A stretch of DNA of 64,000 bases from Candidatus Melainabacteria bacterium (GTDB lineage: Bacteria; Cyanobacteriota; Vampirovibrionia; Obscuribacterales; Obscuribacteraceae), in contig CP064963.1 in the NCBI GenBank assembly GCA_016699165.1, positions 4,154,001 to 4,218,000 of the forward strand, written 5' to 3'. The notes below the pieces were generated by a model. The model did no database searches and had not been told where the DNA came from. It was given only the letters and a program-made list of their open reading frames with translations. Shown here in pieces: positions 1 to 10,735 of this stretch. Each line of letters starts with the position of its first letter. Position 1 is the stretch's first letter. Position numbers and translations under genes: made by a program.

Positions 1-3000
1 ACCAATCGAGCCGCCGGTTGTGGTGAGAACAATATTTGGAGCGGTGATACTATCTGTGGCGCCGGTGTTATTGGTCAGGTCGCCCAGTACAATTAAATTG
101 AAAATACCATTTGCGCTTGAGTTATTGAGTAACTCTGTTGCTGAGTCGTTTTGAACATAAACGTTACTGTTCAAGCCACCAGCGTTGAGCGTGATATTGT
201 CAGCCTGGATCTCGACTGCGTCGCTTGCTGTACCAATCGAACCGTTTGTAGTGGTAAGAATGGCGTTTTGTGCAAAGACCCAGGCTCCCGAGGCTGGTCC
301 CATGTCAATGATATTGCCGTCTGCAATAAGATCGAATGTTCTGTCGACTACGTTAGGTCCACACAGTTCGATGTCACCGACTGCGTGGATAAAGGCATCG
401 GCTGTAGTGGTGGTGTTCATGGCAGTGACTGCGATTTCACCGGCACTTACATTAATGCGGCCTGTGGTGGAGCCTACCGAGCCGTCTTGTGCTATCAGGT
501 CGACATCGCCGCCACTGATTACATCGCCAGTTGGATTGGTTTCATTGGTGATACTTCCACCTGCAAGCAAGATAAATTCGCCCAGCATCGAAGCACCGGA
601 ATTACCTGCGATTTCCACGCTGGTTAACTCGTTGATTATGACCCAACCTTGAGACGCATTTGCCGTTAAGTTCACTGCTTCTGTAGTGATACCGCCTGCA
701 AAACCGATGTCACCAGTATTTGAAGTGAGCACAACATTGGTGGCAGTAACAGTGCTGGTTCCAGTGTTATCTTCTAAGCTGCCTTCGGCAACAAGGTCGA
801 ATGTTCTTTGTGCACCAGATGGTCCGTTGAGCGCAATATCACTTGCCGTATAAATGAATACATCTTGGTTCAGAGCATTTGCATTTGCCACTAACGTTTG
901 AGCATCTACGTTTACTCTGTCATTGGTTGCAAGACCAATTGAGCCGTTAATAGATTCGACAATGACATTGTCGGCGGTGAGAAACACACCAGATGGAGTT
1001 GTGATATTGCCGTCAGCAATTATTTCAAGTGTGGTGCCTGCTTGTGCCTGTAAAACTTGAACTGCACTTGCTTCATTTATATGTATTTCGCCTGCAGCAT
1101 TGACAGACAGATCGCCAGCTTCAGTATTGATTGGAGCCGCTGTACTTGCGCCGATATTGCCATTGTTCGATGTGAGGATAACGCTTGTGCCGGTAATTAG
1201 ATCGCCTGCTGGGTTGACGTCATTTAGAATGCTTCCGTTTGCAATTAAGCTATAAGTACCACCAGCCGTTTGCGCGCCATCCATTTCAACATCGCCTGTG
1301 CCGACATTGTTTATGTAGACATTACCGCTCGTTGCGTTGGCTGAAAGATTGGCTGCATCTGTATTAATTGCATTAGTACTGTTACCGACAGAACCATTCT
1401 GCGATGTCAGTATCACACTTTGAGCTACAAGAATGTCGCCGCTTGGATTAACATCATTTGTAATGTTGCCGGTGGCAAAAAGATCAATGACACCATTTGT
1501 AGCAGTGATGCTACCGTCTATTTCAAGGTTACCAGCAAATCCAAGATAAATTCCCTGTCCGCCACCATTGGCAGTGGCTGTAACACTGGCAGTGTCGACA
1601 AATACTCTACCCGTTGGGCTGCCGATACTTCCAGTTATGGATGTTAGTTCTACTGCTTGAGCCGTTATTGGATTGGCAGTTGGATTTAAAGCGTTTGTGA
1701 TATTGCCGTTTGCAATGAGACTCCAAATATTGCCAGCGCTATTGGGACCTTCAAGCTCGACATCGTCTGATTCTTGCAAGTAAACGTTCTGACCGCTTGC
1801 ATTGGCTTGAGAGCTGAGATTGACCGCATCTATGTTTATGCGATTAGTGCTGTTACCAATCGATCCTGTGGTCGATGCAAGACTGACATTGGTTGCGGTG
1901 ATTATATCGCCTGATGGATTGGTACTGTTTGTAATATTGCCGGAAGCAAGTAGATCGAATGTGCGAGTGGCTTGAATTTGTCCTGAAATTTCTATGTTGC
2001 CGGTGACGCCTATGTAAGCGTCTCCGTTGGCAGATGTAGCCGACACTGATAGACCCGAGCCGCTTGCTAGGTTAACTCTTCCAGTCGAGCTTCCCACCGA
2101 GCCATTGGTTGAAGTCAAGCTGACCGTGGTGGCAGAAATGGCGTCAGTACCAGAATTATTTGTAATGTCATTTGCGGCCAGAAGGTTCCAAACCCCGTTT
2201 GTACCAGTGGCAGTATTGGTGGCACCTATTTCAACGCTGTTTAATTCGTTTAAAAATACGCCTTGATTATTTGAGTTGGCTGTTGCCGACAATGTGCCAG
2301 CGTCAATATTCAGTCGATTTAAAGACGATCCAAGCGAGCCGCCAGTTGCATTTAATACCAGAGTTGGAGCTGTGATTGAATCTCCAGCGGGGTTAGTAGA
2401 ATTGGTTATGCTGCCGTTCACTGTTGTTAAATTAAACGTTCCTCCGGCAGAAGAATTGCCACCAATTTCAACTGAATTGGCTTCCGAAATAAATGCGTCG
2501 GTACCGGCATTGGCTGTCAAATTCACAGCACTTGTATTGATGCGAGCGGCAGTGCTTGCTCCAATTGAACCTGAAGAGGCGGCTAAAACAATAGTGCCAC
2601 CAGTGAGCACGTCACCTGCAGGAGTGGTGTTGTTGGTGATGCTGTTTGCCGCAATTAAATCAAAAGTACCAGTGGTGGCGTTGACGCTTGAGGCGCCAGC
2701 CAGCTCTACATTGTCCGTTTCATTCAAGTACACACTTTGATTGGCCGAGGTGGCGGTGACAGTCAAATTAGTGGCATTGATTTGTAATCTGTTTACGCTG
2801 CTTCCAATCGAACCAACTGTTGAAGTTAAAACCAGGTTTGGAGTGCTTATTACCGCGCCACCTGTGTCGGTGATATTGTTCACTGCCAATAAGTTGAATG
2901 TTCCACCCACACCGGTGCCTGAGTTTCCAGCTATGTTTATGCTATTAGTCTCGCCAATAAAAGCACTCCGGTTGATGCCCAAGGTATTGGCGGTCAAATT

Positions 3001-6000
3001 GTTCGCATCTATATTAATGCGAGCTGCCGCCGATCCAAGCGAACCTGTATTAGCCTGTAAGACCACATTGTTTGCCGAAATGATGTCGGCCGCCGTGTTT
3101 GTTGCATTGGTCAGATTTCCTGCAGTTACAAGTAGATCGAATGTTCCAGCCGCGTTTTGAGTACCGGCCAATTCGACTGTGTTGGCTTCGGACATAAAAA
3201 CATCAGCAGTGTTAGAGTTAGCCCTCATGTTAGTGGCATTTATATTGACTCTCGCTGCTGTCCCCGTGCCAATCGAGCCACCTGTGGACAAAAGAATTAC
3301 ATTGAAGCCTGAAATCACATCCCCAGTGGGATTGGTATTGTTTGTGATACTGCCACCGGCGTTCAAGTTGAAAGTGCCAGATGCTGTGTTGGCGCTTGAA
3401 GTTCCACCAATTTCCACGCTGTCCGTTTCGACAACAAATACATTTTGAGCAGCCGCTGTGGCATTTGCCGTTAAGTTTGCAACTGTGGTCAAAATCGGGT
3501 TGAGGCTCGTGCCGATCGAGCCTGTAGTTGATGTCAAAATTAAAGTGGGAACCGATATCGCGGCAGGCGAAACACTGTCTGTGATACTACCTGTGGCGGC
3601 AAGGTCAATGACGCTTGCAGCTTGTATATTGCCGTCTAATTCTACTGCTCCGGTGACAGCTAGATGCACTTCTTGGCCGGCACCGTTTGCGCTAGCGAGT
3701 AAATTAGTCGCCTGTACTTGAACACGCGCGGTAGTGGAAGTGCCTATCGAACCAGCCGTCGAAGACAGGTTAACAGTGGTTGCAGTTATGCGATCGCCTG
3801 TTGGATTGGTGGAGTTTGTAATGTTATTTGCTGCCAGCAAATTGAACACATCTCCGGCTTGAGAGGCTCCTGCTATTTCAACGCTATTTGCTTCTTGCAA
3901 AAAGATGTTTTGACCGGTGCTTGTGGCATTGGCGATTAAATTAGTGGCATTTATCTGCACTCTATTAACGCTGTCGCCGATGGAACCACTTGTTGATGTG
4001 AGTGTGATATTCGGCGATGTAATTAAAAATGCACCAGTGTCGGTGATGTTATTTGCTGCAAGTAAATTGAATGTTCCACCTGTGCCAGTGCCAGAGGCAC
4101 CACCAATGTTTATATTATTTGCTTCGCCAATAAAGACACTCTGATTGGCAGCGACAGTATTGGCTGTAAGGTTATCTGCATTTATATTGATACGAGCTGT
4201 AGTGGTGCCAATTGCGCCTGTGGTAGCGGACAGAACGACATTTTGAGCGGTAATGATATCAGTGGCATTATTGGTGGTATTAGTGATGTTGCCGGTAAGT
4301 GCCAGCAGATCAAATGTTCTACCAGCACCTTGCGCACCTGTAATCTCAACGCCATTGGATTCTCGAATAAAAACATCTTGATTGGCTGTTAACGCGTTTG
4401 CAGTTAAGTTTGTTGCTGCAATGGCGATGCGTTCTGTTGCGCCAAGTCCAATAGATCCATTGGTCGAAGTTAAAATGATATTTGGCGCAGTAATAATGTC
4501 TGTTGCAGTAGAGGTGGCGTTGGTGATGTTGCCTGAAGCAAGCAAATTATAAATGCCGTTTGTGCCAGATGCGCCTTGCGCTCCTGCTATTTCAACATCG
4601 TTTGCTTCACTGATAAAAACGCCTTGGTTAGCTGAGTTTGCTATCGCTGATAAGTTAGTGGCATTAGTCGAGATTCTATTTGTGATGGAGCCAACTGAGC
4701 CGCCAACAGCAGTGAGACTAATTGTTGGTGCGGTGATAACACTAGCCGACAAATTAGTAATACTGCCGTTAGTTGTGGCTAAGTTAAAAATGTTGCCAGA
4801 ACCAGAAGCCGCTGCAATCTCTACTGAAGTTGCTTCCTGTAGAAAAACATTTTGTCCTGCATTTGCGGTTAAATTGCTAGCATTTATTTGTACTCGTGTG
4901 GCGGTACTGATTCCAATTGAGCCAGTGGTAGCATTTAAAACAACATTGGTGGCATTGATTCTGTCTGTCGCGGTGGTGTTATTAGTGATGTTGGTTCCGG
5001 CAATCAAATTAAAGGTGCGATTGACATTCTGGCTACCTAAAATTTCGACACTGTCAGCTTCTTGAATGAAGGCGTCCTGGTTTGTGGCATTAGCACTGAC
5101 AGTTAAGTTGGTGGCATTCATTTGTATGCGACTTGCGCTGTCGCCAATCGATCCCGAGGTTGAAGTCAGTACAACAGTGGGAGCTGTAATTAAAAATGCG
5201 CTAGTGTCGGTGATGTTATTTGCCGCAAGTAAATTGAATGTGCCGCCTGTGCCAGTTCCAGAAGCACCACCAATGTTTATATTATTTGCTTCGCCAATAA
5301 AGATGCTCTGATTTGCAGCCAATGTATTAGCTGTTAAATCAGTAGCATTTATATTGATTCGAGCAGTAGTTGTTCCAATCGCGCCTGTAGTGGCGGACAA
5401 TACGACATTTGGGGCTGTAATTATGTCGGTGGCGTTATTGGTGGCATTAGTGATGTTGCCGGTAAGTGCCAGCAGATCAAATGTTCTACCAGCTCCTTGC
5501 GCTCCTGTTATCTCAACGCCATTGGTTTCTTGAATGAAAATATCTTGATTGGCTGTTAACGCGTTTGCAGTTAAGTTTGTTGATGCAATGGCGATGCGTT
5601 CTGTTGTGCCAAGACCAATAGATCCATTGGTTGAAGTAAGGATGACATTTGGTGCAGTAATAATGTCTGTTGCAGTAGAAGTGGCGTTAGTGATATTACC
5701 AGCTGCAAGCAAATTGTAGATGCCGTTTGCTCCAGATGCGCCTTGTGCACCTGCTATTTCAACATCGTTTGCCTCACTAATAAATACGCCTCGATTAGCC
5801 GAGTTTGCAATCGCCGATAAGTTAGTGGCGTTAGTCAAAACTCTATTTGTGATTGAGCCAACAGAGCCGCCAACGGCAGTGAGACTGACTGTTGGTGCGG
5901 TGATAACACTTGCCGACAAATTAGTAATACTGCCGTTAGTTGTGGCTAAGTTAAAAATGTTGCTAGAACCAGAAGCAGCTGCAATTTCCACTGTGTTTGC

Positions 6001-9000
6001 TTCTTGTAGAAAAACATTTTGTCCTGCATTTGCAGTTAAATTGCTAGCATTAATTTGTACTCTAGTGGCGGTACCGATACCAATCGAGCCAGTGGTTGCA
6101 GTTAAAACCACATTGGTGGCATTTATTCTGTCTGCGGCGGTGGTGTTATTAGTGATGTTGGTTCCGGCAATCAAATTAAAGGTGCGATTGACATTCTGAC
6201 TGCCTAGAATTTCGACACTGTCAGCTTCTTGAATGAAGGCGTCCTGGTTTGTGGCATTAGCATTGACAGTTAAGTTGGTGGCATTAATCTGCACTCTATT
6301 TGTGTTGTCGCCAATCGAGCCTGATGTTGAAGTCAGTATGATTGTGGGAGCAGTAATTAAAAAAGCACCAGTGTCGGTTATGTTATTAGCGGCAAGTAAA
6401 TTGAATGTGCCGCCGGTGCCAGTACCAGAAGCTCCGCCAATGTTTATGTTATTTGCCTCGCTAATAAAGACGCTCCGATTTGCAGCCAATGTATTAGCTG
6501 TTAAATCAGTAGCATTGATATTGATTCGAGCTGCAGTGGTTCCAATCGCTCCTGTAGTAGCGGAAAAAACGACATTTGGGGCTGTGATTATGTCGGTGGC
6601 GTTATTGGTGGCATTTGTGATGTTACCAGTATTTGATATTAGGCTGTAAATTGCTCCAGCCCCTTGTGCACCTGTAATTTCTAGTCCATTAGTTTCCGTT
6701 ATAAATACATTTTGACCGGAAGCATTTGCAGTTGCGGTGAGGTTTGTGACTGTAGTAGAAATATTCGTTCCCGCAGTGCCAATGCTACCTGCGGTCGAAT
6801 TTAAAACTAAATTTGTGGCATTCATCGCAGCACCACCGTCATCCAAGATGTCGTTGCTGGCAATTAAATCGAAGGTGCGAGTTACATTGGTAGTGCCAAG
6901 AGTTACTGTATTGGCTTCTTGCAAGAAGGCGTCGTGATTAGCCCCACCGACTGTGACGTTGAGAGTATTAGTATCAAAATTTACTCGCGCCCCACTTGAG
7001 CCTATATTGCCATTTGATGCAGTGAGAAAAAGATTTCCACCAGTGGTAATATTGGCGCCTGCCGTTTGACTGATACCAAGTAATCCGTTTAGAGTTGCAT
7101 TTCCAGCTGATGACATGGTGCCGACTGTCTGGGAAATAGTACCGCTCGTCTGAACGTTTATGCTGCGACCAGAAATATTATTAGCAAGAATAATATTGCC
7201 TGCTCTAGTTGCGCCTGCTGTAATGGCGGCGGATGGCGTACCATTTGTTGCAAATGTCAGACCAGCAGGAATTGTTATCGCAGTTGATCTAATGTCTACA
7301 CCTCCACCAGATGAGGTGCCACCGTTGTCCGCAAGAATAATGCCTGTAGTGACTGTTGTTGTGGCGGCGCTATTGCGAGCAGCATAAATACTGATGTTGC
7401 CGTTTGTACCGTTTCCATCTGCGCGGGCATCTAAAACAGTGTTGGAAGGAAGTAAGACTCGACCGCCGGTTGTTCCAGCAGCGTTTGCAAATGCAGCTAG
7501 TGTAATATTGCCTGCGTTTTTATCCGTGCCATCGATTGTGGTTGCACGCGAAATTAGAGTTACATTGGCTCCAGTAAAATCGATATCCCCGCCGCCTCCA
7601 GCTGTAACTGTAACGGTGTTATTAGCCTGTGTTCCAGGTACTGTGGTAGTGGAAGATGGAGGGGCAGTTGGAGTTATCGTGACGCCAGAGAATATATTGA
7701 TATTAAAGCCCTGGGTGGCATTGCCCGCTTGCAATGTGAAAGTTCCACCAGCACTTGCAAGAACATTACCTGACGCCAGAATGGAGAGCACTTCGCCAAA
7801 TGTCTGGCTGCCACTTATAGTGATATTTCCGGCGTTATTATAAAAAGTCGGGTCACCTATACAATTGATATCACCAAGAACCAGGTTATCTGTCGATGCT
7901 TGAACGTGTAAGTCATAGGCTTTGGCTGTAAAAGTGCCTTGCAATTCGTTTACTGCAACATCAATCGCGCCACCACCAGCATAAGCATTTATTTCTTTGG
8001 CGATTAAGTCACCACCAGTAATGGCAAGATTTCTTGTGCTTTGATTTGTGACATCGCCTAAATTAATTTGATTAAGAGCTTGAATCAATCCACTGGTGTT
8101 ATTCAGCGCTAAATTGGCGCTTGAGGCAATATTGATGTTGCCCAATGCCGCAGTCAAAGCGCCGCTATTAGTGATCTGACCCATATTGGCCATGATATTC
8201 AAATTGCCAGTTTGAGCTGCAATCAAACCTGAGTTAACCATCGAGCCAGCATTGATAGCTAGATCGCCTGGTGAAGAAATTGTGCCCTGGTTGACCAGAG
8301 TGTTTTGCACGTTCAAGAAAATATTGCTTGAATACCAACCCGATAAGCCAAGCATGTCAGACATGTTTCCAGTCAAAAGACCAGAACTTGAAATATTGAG
8401 CGAACCAAAATTTAAAATCGAAGTTAAATTAGGAGCGTTTTGTAATGCATAAACAGACCCGCTGATAGATGAGCTGCCACCTGCGCTAAAAGGATTGCTA
8501 CTGTCAAAACCAAGCAAACCTAGCGATACCGAATTTGGTACTACAAGACTTTCGCTACCTGTGATGTTTTGCGGCCCAAGCGAAATCAGTCCACCGATTG
8601 CTTGACCTTGTGTGCCAAGAATAACTCCCTGTTGTGCTCCACTCATAATGTTTTGCACGGCTTCAAGCTGTGCTGCTGTAAGCATGTCGCCGGGATTAAC
8701 TGTGTGCACATCTCCACCAGAAATTGTTCCGTTAGCTCCAAGCGCACCGCCGACTGAGATATCGACTGAACTTGTGTTTGGAGCTTGATAGATGGCTTGA
8801 GTTGAAGAGAAATCCAAACTGCCTAGGGTAGTTGGCGCAGTAATTGCAGCAGTTTGAGCAGCGGACTGAGCAGCCGATTGTGCTGCAGCGGTTTGAGTTG
8901 CTGTAGTCAAAGCGGTATCGACAATAGGACTTGAGGCCGCTTGAATGGCTTGGTTCACAATTGGGTCTGCAGACACTTGCTGAAGTGTCTGAGTCTGGGA

Positions 9001-9498
9001 CTGAATAGCCGAAGTATCGATACTCGACTGAATTGCCTGAGTCTGGGCAGCCTGGAGTGCGGAAGTGTCGATTGTGGACTGAAGAGCTTGAATCTGGCTT
9101 GTGTCGGTCAAAGTGGCGTTAACAGCGTTTGTTGTTGCTTGCTGAGCTGCAGTTGCCGCAGCCATGCTCGATGCGTCTTGAGCGGTGAGCTGGATCTGGT
9201 TTATGCACTGATTCACAGTGTCTGGAGTTATGGTTGTCACAGCCTGAGTGGCTGCTTGCGATGCGACTTGCTGAGCATCGCTCATGGCCTGTTGATGCCA
9301 TTGTGGGTTTGCGCTTAAAGCATCAGCGGCCGCGTCTTGGTGACACTGATCAGCTTGGGTGGTACTTGCCTCTGGAGCGGGCATTGGTGCCGGCGCAGCC
9401 GTTGGCTGTTCTTGCGCCTTTGCTGCCAGAGGCACGCTAAAAGCTAAAGCTACTGCAAATTTGACTGCTCCAAAACGATGTTTCCGATTCAATCTCAA
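1..9498 (-). CDS. Giant secreted repeat adhesin (filamentous haemagglutinin-like), C-terminus beyond the window
   Basis: One frame stays open from the left edge to about 9500, at least 3,166 residues. The only reasonable starts after the in-frame stop at 9540-9538 are TTG codons at 9498 or 9492, with GGGGAAA just upstream. The N-terminus (RLNRKHR, a hydrophobic stretch, then AAKAQ) is a signal peptide. Next come an Ala/Gln/Thr-rich segment to about residue 215 and haemagglutinin-like text such as LVNQGTISSPGDLAINAG. From about position 6970 to the left edge there are roughly 30 tandem repeats of about 78 residues, with the pattern RINIDA.NLTAN, VFIQEANSVEI.G, GTFNLLA, ITN.TNP.GD and LTS.TGSIG. 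This suggests a long beta-helix or beta-strand surface fibre. No transporter partner is visible. The exact family and the C-terminal anchor cannot be judged from this window. Confidence 0.9.
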   Translation of the reverse strand, partial: MRLNRKHRFGAVKFAVALAFSVPLAAKAQEQPTAAPAPMPAPEASTTQADQCHQDAAADALSANPQWHQQAMSDAQQVASQAATQAVTTITPDTVNQCINQIQLTAQDASSMAAATAAQQATTNAVNATLTDTSQIQALQSTIDTSALQAAQTQAIQSSIDTSAIQSQTQTLQQVSADPIVNQAIQAASSPIVDTALTTATQTAAAQSAAQSAAQTAAITAPTTLGSLDFSSTQAIYQAPNTSSVDISVGGALGANGTISGGDVHTVNPGDMLTAAQLEAVQNIMSGAQQGVILGTQGQAIGGLISLGPQNITGSESLVVPNSVSLGLLGFDSSNPFSAGGSSSISGSVYALQNAPNLTSILNFGSLNISSSGLLTGNMSDMLGLSGWYSSNIFLNVQNTLVNQGTISSPGDLAINAGSMVNSGLIAAQTGNLNIMANMGQITNSGALTAALGNINIASSANLALNNTSGLIQALNQINLGDVTNQSTRNLAITGGDLIAKEINAYAGGGAIDVAVNELQGTFTAKAYDLHVQASTDNLVLGDINCIGDPTFYNNAGNITISGSQTFGEVLSILASGNVLASAGGTFTLQAGNATQGFNINIFSGVTITPTAPPSSTTTVPGTQANNTVTVTAGGGGDIDFTGANVTLISRATTIDGTDKNAGNITLAAFANAAGTTGGRVLLPSNTVLDARADGNGTNGNISIYAARNSAATTTVTTGIILADNGGTSSGGGVDIRSTAITIPAGLTFATNGTPSAAITAGATRAGNIILANNISGRSINVQTSGTISQTVGTMSSAGNATLNGLLGISQTAGANITTGGNLFLTASNGNIGSSGARVNFDTNTLNVTVGGANHDAFLQEANTVTLGTTNVTRTFDLIASNDILDDGGAAMNATNLVLNSTAGSIGTAGTNISTTVTNLTATANASGQNVFITETNGLEITGAQGAGAIYSLISNTGNITNATNNATDIITAPNVVFSATTGAIGTTAARININATDLTANTLAANRSVFISEANNINIGGASGTGTGGTFNLLAANNITDTGAFLITAPTIILTSTSGSIGDNTNRVQINATNLTVNANATNQDAFIQEADSVEILGSQNVNRTFNLIAGTNITNNTTAADRINATNVVLTATTGSIGIGTATRVQINASNLTANAGQNVFLQEANTVEIAAASGSSNIFNLATTNGSITNLSASVITAPTVSLTAVGGSVGSITNRVLTNATNLSAIANSANRGVFISEANDVEIAGAQGASGANGIYNLLAAGNITNATSTATDIITAPNVILTSTNGSIGLGTTERIAIASTNLTANALTANQDIFIQETNGVEITGAQGAGRTFDLLALTGNITNATNNATDIITAPNVVLSATTGAIGTTTARININATDLTANTLAANQSIFIGEANNINIGGASGTGTGGTFNLLAANNITDTSAFLITAPTVVLTSTSGSIGDSASRIQMNATNLTVSANATNQDAFIQEADSVEILGSQNVNRTFNLIAGTNITNNTTATDRINATNVVLNATTGSIGISTATRVQINASNLTANAGQNVFLQEATSVEIAAASGSGNIFNLATTNGSITNLSASVITAPTISLTAVGGSVGSITNRISTNATNLSAIANSANQGVFISEANDVEIAGAQGASGTNGIYNLLASGNITNATSTATDIITAPNIILTSTNGSIGLGATERIAIAATNLTANALTANQDVFIRESNGVEITGAQGAGRTFDLLALTGNITNTTNNATDIITAQNVVLSATTGAIGTTTARININADNLTANTVAANQSVFIGEANNINIGGASGTGTGGTFNLLAANNITDTGAFLITSPNITLTSTSGSIGDSVNRVQINATNLIANATSTGQNIFLQEANSVEIAGASQAGDVFNLLAANNITNSTNPTGDRITATTVNLSSTAGSIGTSTTARVQVQATNLLASANGAGQEVHLAVTGAVELDGNIQAASVIDLAATGSITDSVSPAAISVPTLILTSTTGSIGTSLNPILTTVANLTANATAAAQNVFVVETDSVEIGGTSSANTASGTFNLNAGGSITNNTNPTGDVISGFNVILLSTGGSIGTGTAARVNINATNMRANSNTADVFMSEANTVELAGTQNAAGTFDLLVTAGNLTNATNTAADIISANNVVLQANTGSLGSAAARINIDANNLTANTLGINRSAFIGETNSINIAGNSGTGVGGTFNLLAVNNITDTGGAVISTPNLVLTSTVGSIGSSVNRLQINATNLTVTATSANQSVYLNETDNVELAGASSVNATTGTFDLIAANSITNNTTPAGDVLTGGTIVLAASSGSIGASTAARINTSAVNLTANAGTDAFISEANSVEIGGNSSAGGTFNLTTVNGSITNSTNPAGDSITAPTLVLNATGGSLGSSLNRLNIDAGTLSATANSNNQGVFLNELNSVEIGATNTATGTNGVWNLLAANDITNNSGTDAISATTVSLTSTNGSVGSSTGRVNLASGSGLSVSATSANGDAYIGVTGNIEISGQIQATRTFDLLASGNITNSTNPSGDIITATNVSLASTTGSIGNSTNRINIDAVNLSSQANASGQNVYLQESDDVELEGPNSAGNIWSLIANGNITNALNPTANPITAQAVELTSITGSIGSPTGRVFVDTASVTATANGGGQGIYLGFAGNLEIDGSITATNGVIDLFATGNITNDVNPSGDILVAQSVILTSQNGSVGNSTNAINTDAANLSANATSGNVYINNVGTGDVEMDGAQTAGGTYSLIANGSILNDVNPAGDLITGTSVILTSNNGNIGASTAAPINTEAGDLSVNAAGEIHINEASAVQVLQAQAGTTLEIIADGNITTPSGVFLTADNVIVESINGSIGLATNDRVNVDAQTLVANANALNQDVFIYTASDIALNGPSGAQRTFDLVAEGSLEDNTGTSTVTATNVVLTSNTGDIGFAGGITTEAVNLTANASQGWVIINELTSVEIAGNSGASMLGEFILLAGGSITNETNPTGDVISGGDVDLIAQDGSVGSTTGRINVSAGEIAVTAMNTTTTADAFIHAVGDIELCGPNVVDRTFDLIADGNIIDMGPASGAWVFAQNAILTTTNGSIGTASDAVEIQADNITLNAGGLNSNVYVQNDSATELLNNSSANGIFNLIVLGDLTNNTGATDSITAPNIVLTTTGGSIG
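2741..6640 (-). repeat. Higher-order tandem duplication inside the adhesin, period 1167 bp
   Basis: Blocks starting near 3917 and 5084 are close copies at a constant offset of 1167 bases (389 codons, about five basic 78-residue repeats). For example 4553-5065 matches 5720-6199, and 5066-5311 matches 6233-6478. A third copy breaks off near 6640, and a more diverged copy lies at about 2741-3900. The offset is a multiple of three, so the reading frame is kept. Confidence 0.8.
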
Positions 9499-9536
9499 AG
9501 TTTCCCCGACAAAGCAATCTTGCGTGCTTATAAGAT

Positions 9537-9542
9537 ATTATA
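9537..9542 (-). promoter_or_regulatory. Candidate -10 element for the adhesin gene
   Basis: The minus strand reads TATAAT here, a perfect -10 hexamer about 39 bases before the proposed TTG start. No convincing -35 box was found 16-18 bases upstream. The 9499-9589 gap separates this gene from the divergent TPR gene. Confidence 0.3.
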
Positions 9543-9589
9543 TGTGATGTCATGTGAAGTAAATGAGATCACTCAAAATAGTGTATTAA

Positions 9590-10684
9590 ATGTTCAATCA
9601 ATTTATGTTTCAACAATTCAATTTGACAAGGCACATTGCGGCACTTTTGCTCCTGGTTTGCTTTTGCCAACCTGGCGCGGAGTCTAAAGGAGAGTCGTTT
9701 GGCGAGTTGAAAAGCCGAGCTGATTTTTTGTTCTTTCATGGCGATATGGCCAAAGCCAAGGAAATTTATCTCGACCTGCTTGAAATGAAACCAGATGCGT
9801 ATGACGTCAAATTGACTTTGCTCAATGTGTTGCTCAAATTAGAAGATACCAAAGGTGCTATAAAAATCCTTTATCAACTGATTGAAACTAAGCCTAAAGA
9901 TGCATTTTTGCGTTTGATTCTTGCCAATTTATTGAAAAAGGAAAAGAATTTAGATGAGGCAATTAATCAACTAGAAGAGGCTATTCGCTTCAATCCCAAG
10001 GCTGCTAACTTACATAGTGCCTTGGGTTTCAGTTATCTCGATAGTAATAAGACAGATCAGGCCAAAGCTGAATTCGAACAAGCAAAAGTAAGCCCAGCCA
10101 ATTTTCAGGATGCCCAAATCGGGCTTGCAATCATAGCCTTTAAAGAGAAAAACTTTGTCGAAGCAGAAGCGATACTAGAGCAAGTTGCTCAAAAAGAAAA
10201 GAAATTGTCGCCTGTGGTTCATGAATTACGCGGACATTTGAAAGCTGCTCAAGGTAAAGAAGATGAGGCTATAAGCCATTTCGATAAAGCAGTCGAGGCG
10301 CAATCAAAGTCTGCCACTGTGCATTCCACATTGGGCAATTTGCATTTTAAAAATCAGAGATTTGATCAGGCTGAAAGAAGTTTTCGCAAATCTGTAAAGC
10401 TCGATGACAAATCATGCGATAACTTCTACGCACTTGGTGTTGTGCTCAATAAACAAGGCAAAAAAGAAGAAGCGGCGTCTAATTTTAGACAAGGTGCTGC
10501 AAGAGATAAAGATGCTTCTCGTGCTCTGCAAATGGATAATCTAGCCAATATCTTGATGGGTAATGGTAAAGAGTCGTTTACACTGCAAAATTATCCAAAA
10601 CTTGACCAAGGGTCGGCGCAGTCGGTGTTTGGAGCCTCATACGATCAGGTTTTTGAGGAAATGCTTCGCTCTCAACATAAATAG
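9590..10684 (+). CDS. Secreted TPR-repeat protein
   Basis: The product is 364 residues. The N-terminus has a hydrophobic stretch (HIAALLLLVCFCQPGA) that can serve as a signal peptide, possibly with a lipobox-like Cys. The rest is about eight tetratricopeptide repeats, seen in patterns such as NLDEAINQLEEAIRFNPKAANLHSALGFSY and later copies. TPRs mediate protein-protein contacts, and the location should be periplasmic or envelope. A second ATG at 9605 is an equally good start, since neither has a clear ribosome binding site. The Skp-like gene follows 51 bases later. The partner is unknown. Confidence 0.85.
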   Translation: MFNQFMFQQFNLTRHIAALLLLVCFCQPGAESKGESFGELKSRADFLFFHGDMAKAKEIYLDLLEMKPDAYDVKLTLLNVLLKLEDTKGAIKILYQLIETKPKDAFLRLILANLLKKEKNLDEAINQLEEAIRFNPKAANLHSALGFSYLDSNKTDQAKAEFEQAKVSPANFQDAQIGLAIIAFKEKNFVEAEAILEQVAQKEKKLSPVVHELRGHLKAAQGKEDEAISHFDKAVEAQSKSATVHSTLGNLHFKNQRFDQAERSFRKSVKLDDKSCDNFYALGVVLNKQGKKEEAASNFRQGAARDKDASRALQMDNLANILMGNGKESFTLQNYPKLDQGSAQSVFGASYDQVFEEMLRSQHK

Positions 10685-10735
10685 TATAATGTGGCGGTTT
10701 CCAAAATCATTTCTAATCGTAATCAAGGAACTCCT

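Noticed and set aside
1..7000. Regularly spaced repeats that could look like a CRISPR array
   Set aside because: The repeats are about 234 bases of coding sequence with diverged copies and no short spacers.
185..8452. Many plus-strand open frames with hydrophobic Pro/Val-rich text
   Set aside because: They are shadows of the minus-strand adhesin repeats; all keep the same relative frame and none has its own start signals.
9541..9560. TGTGA repeats that resemble a CRP site
   Set aside because: The copies are direct, not inverted, and do not match the CRP consensus.
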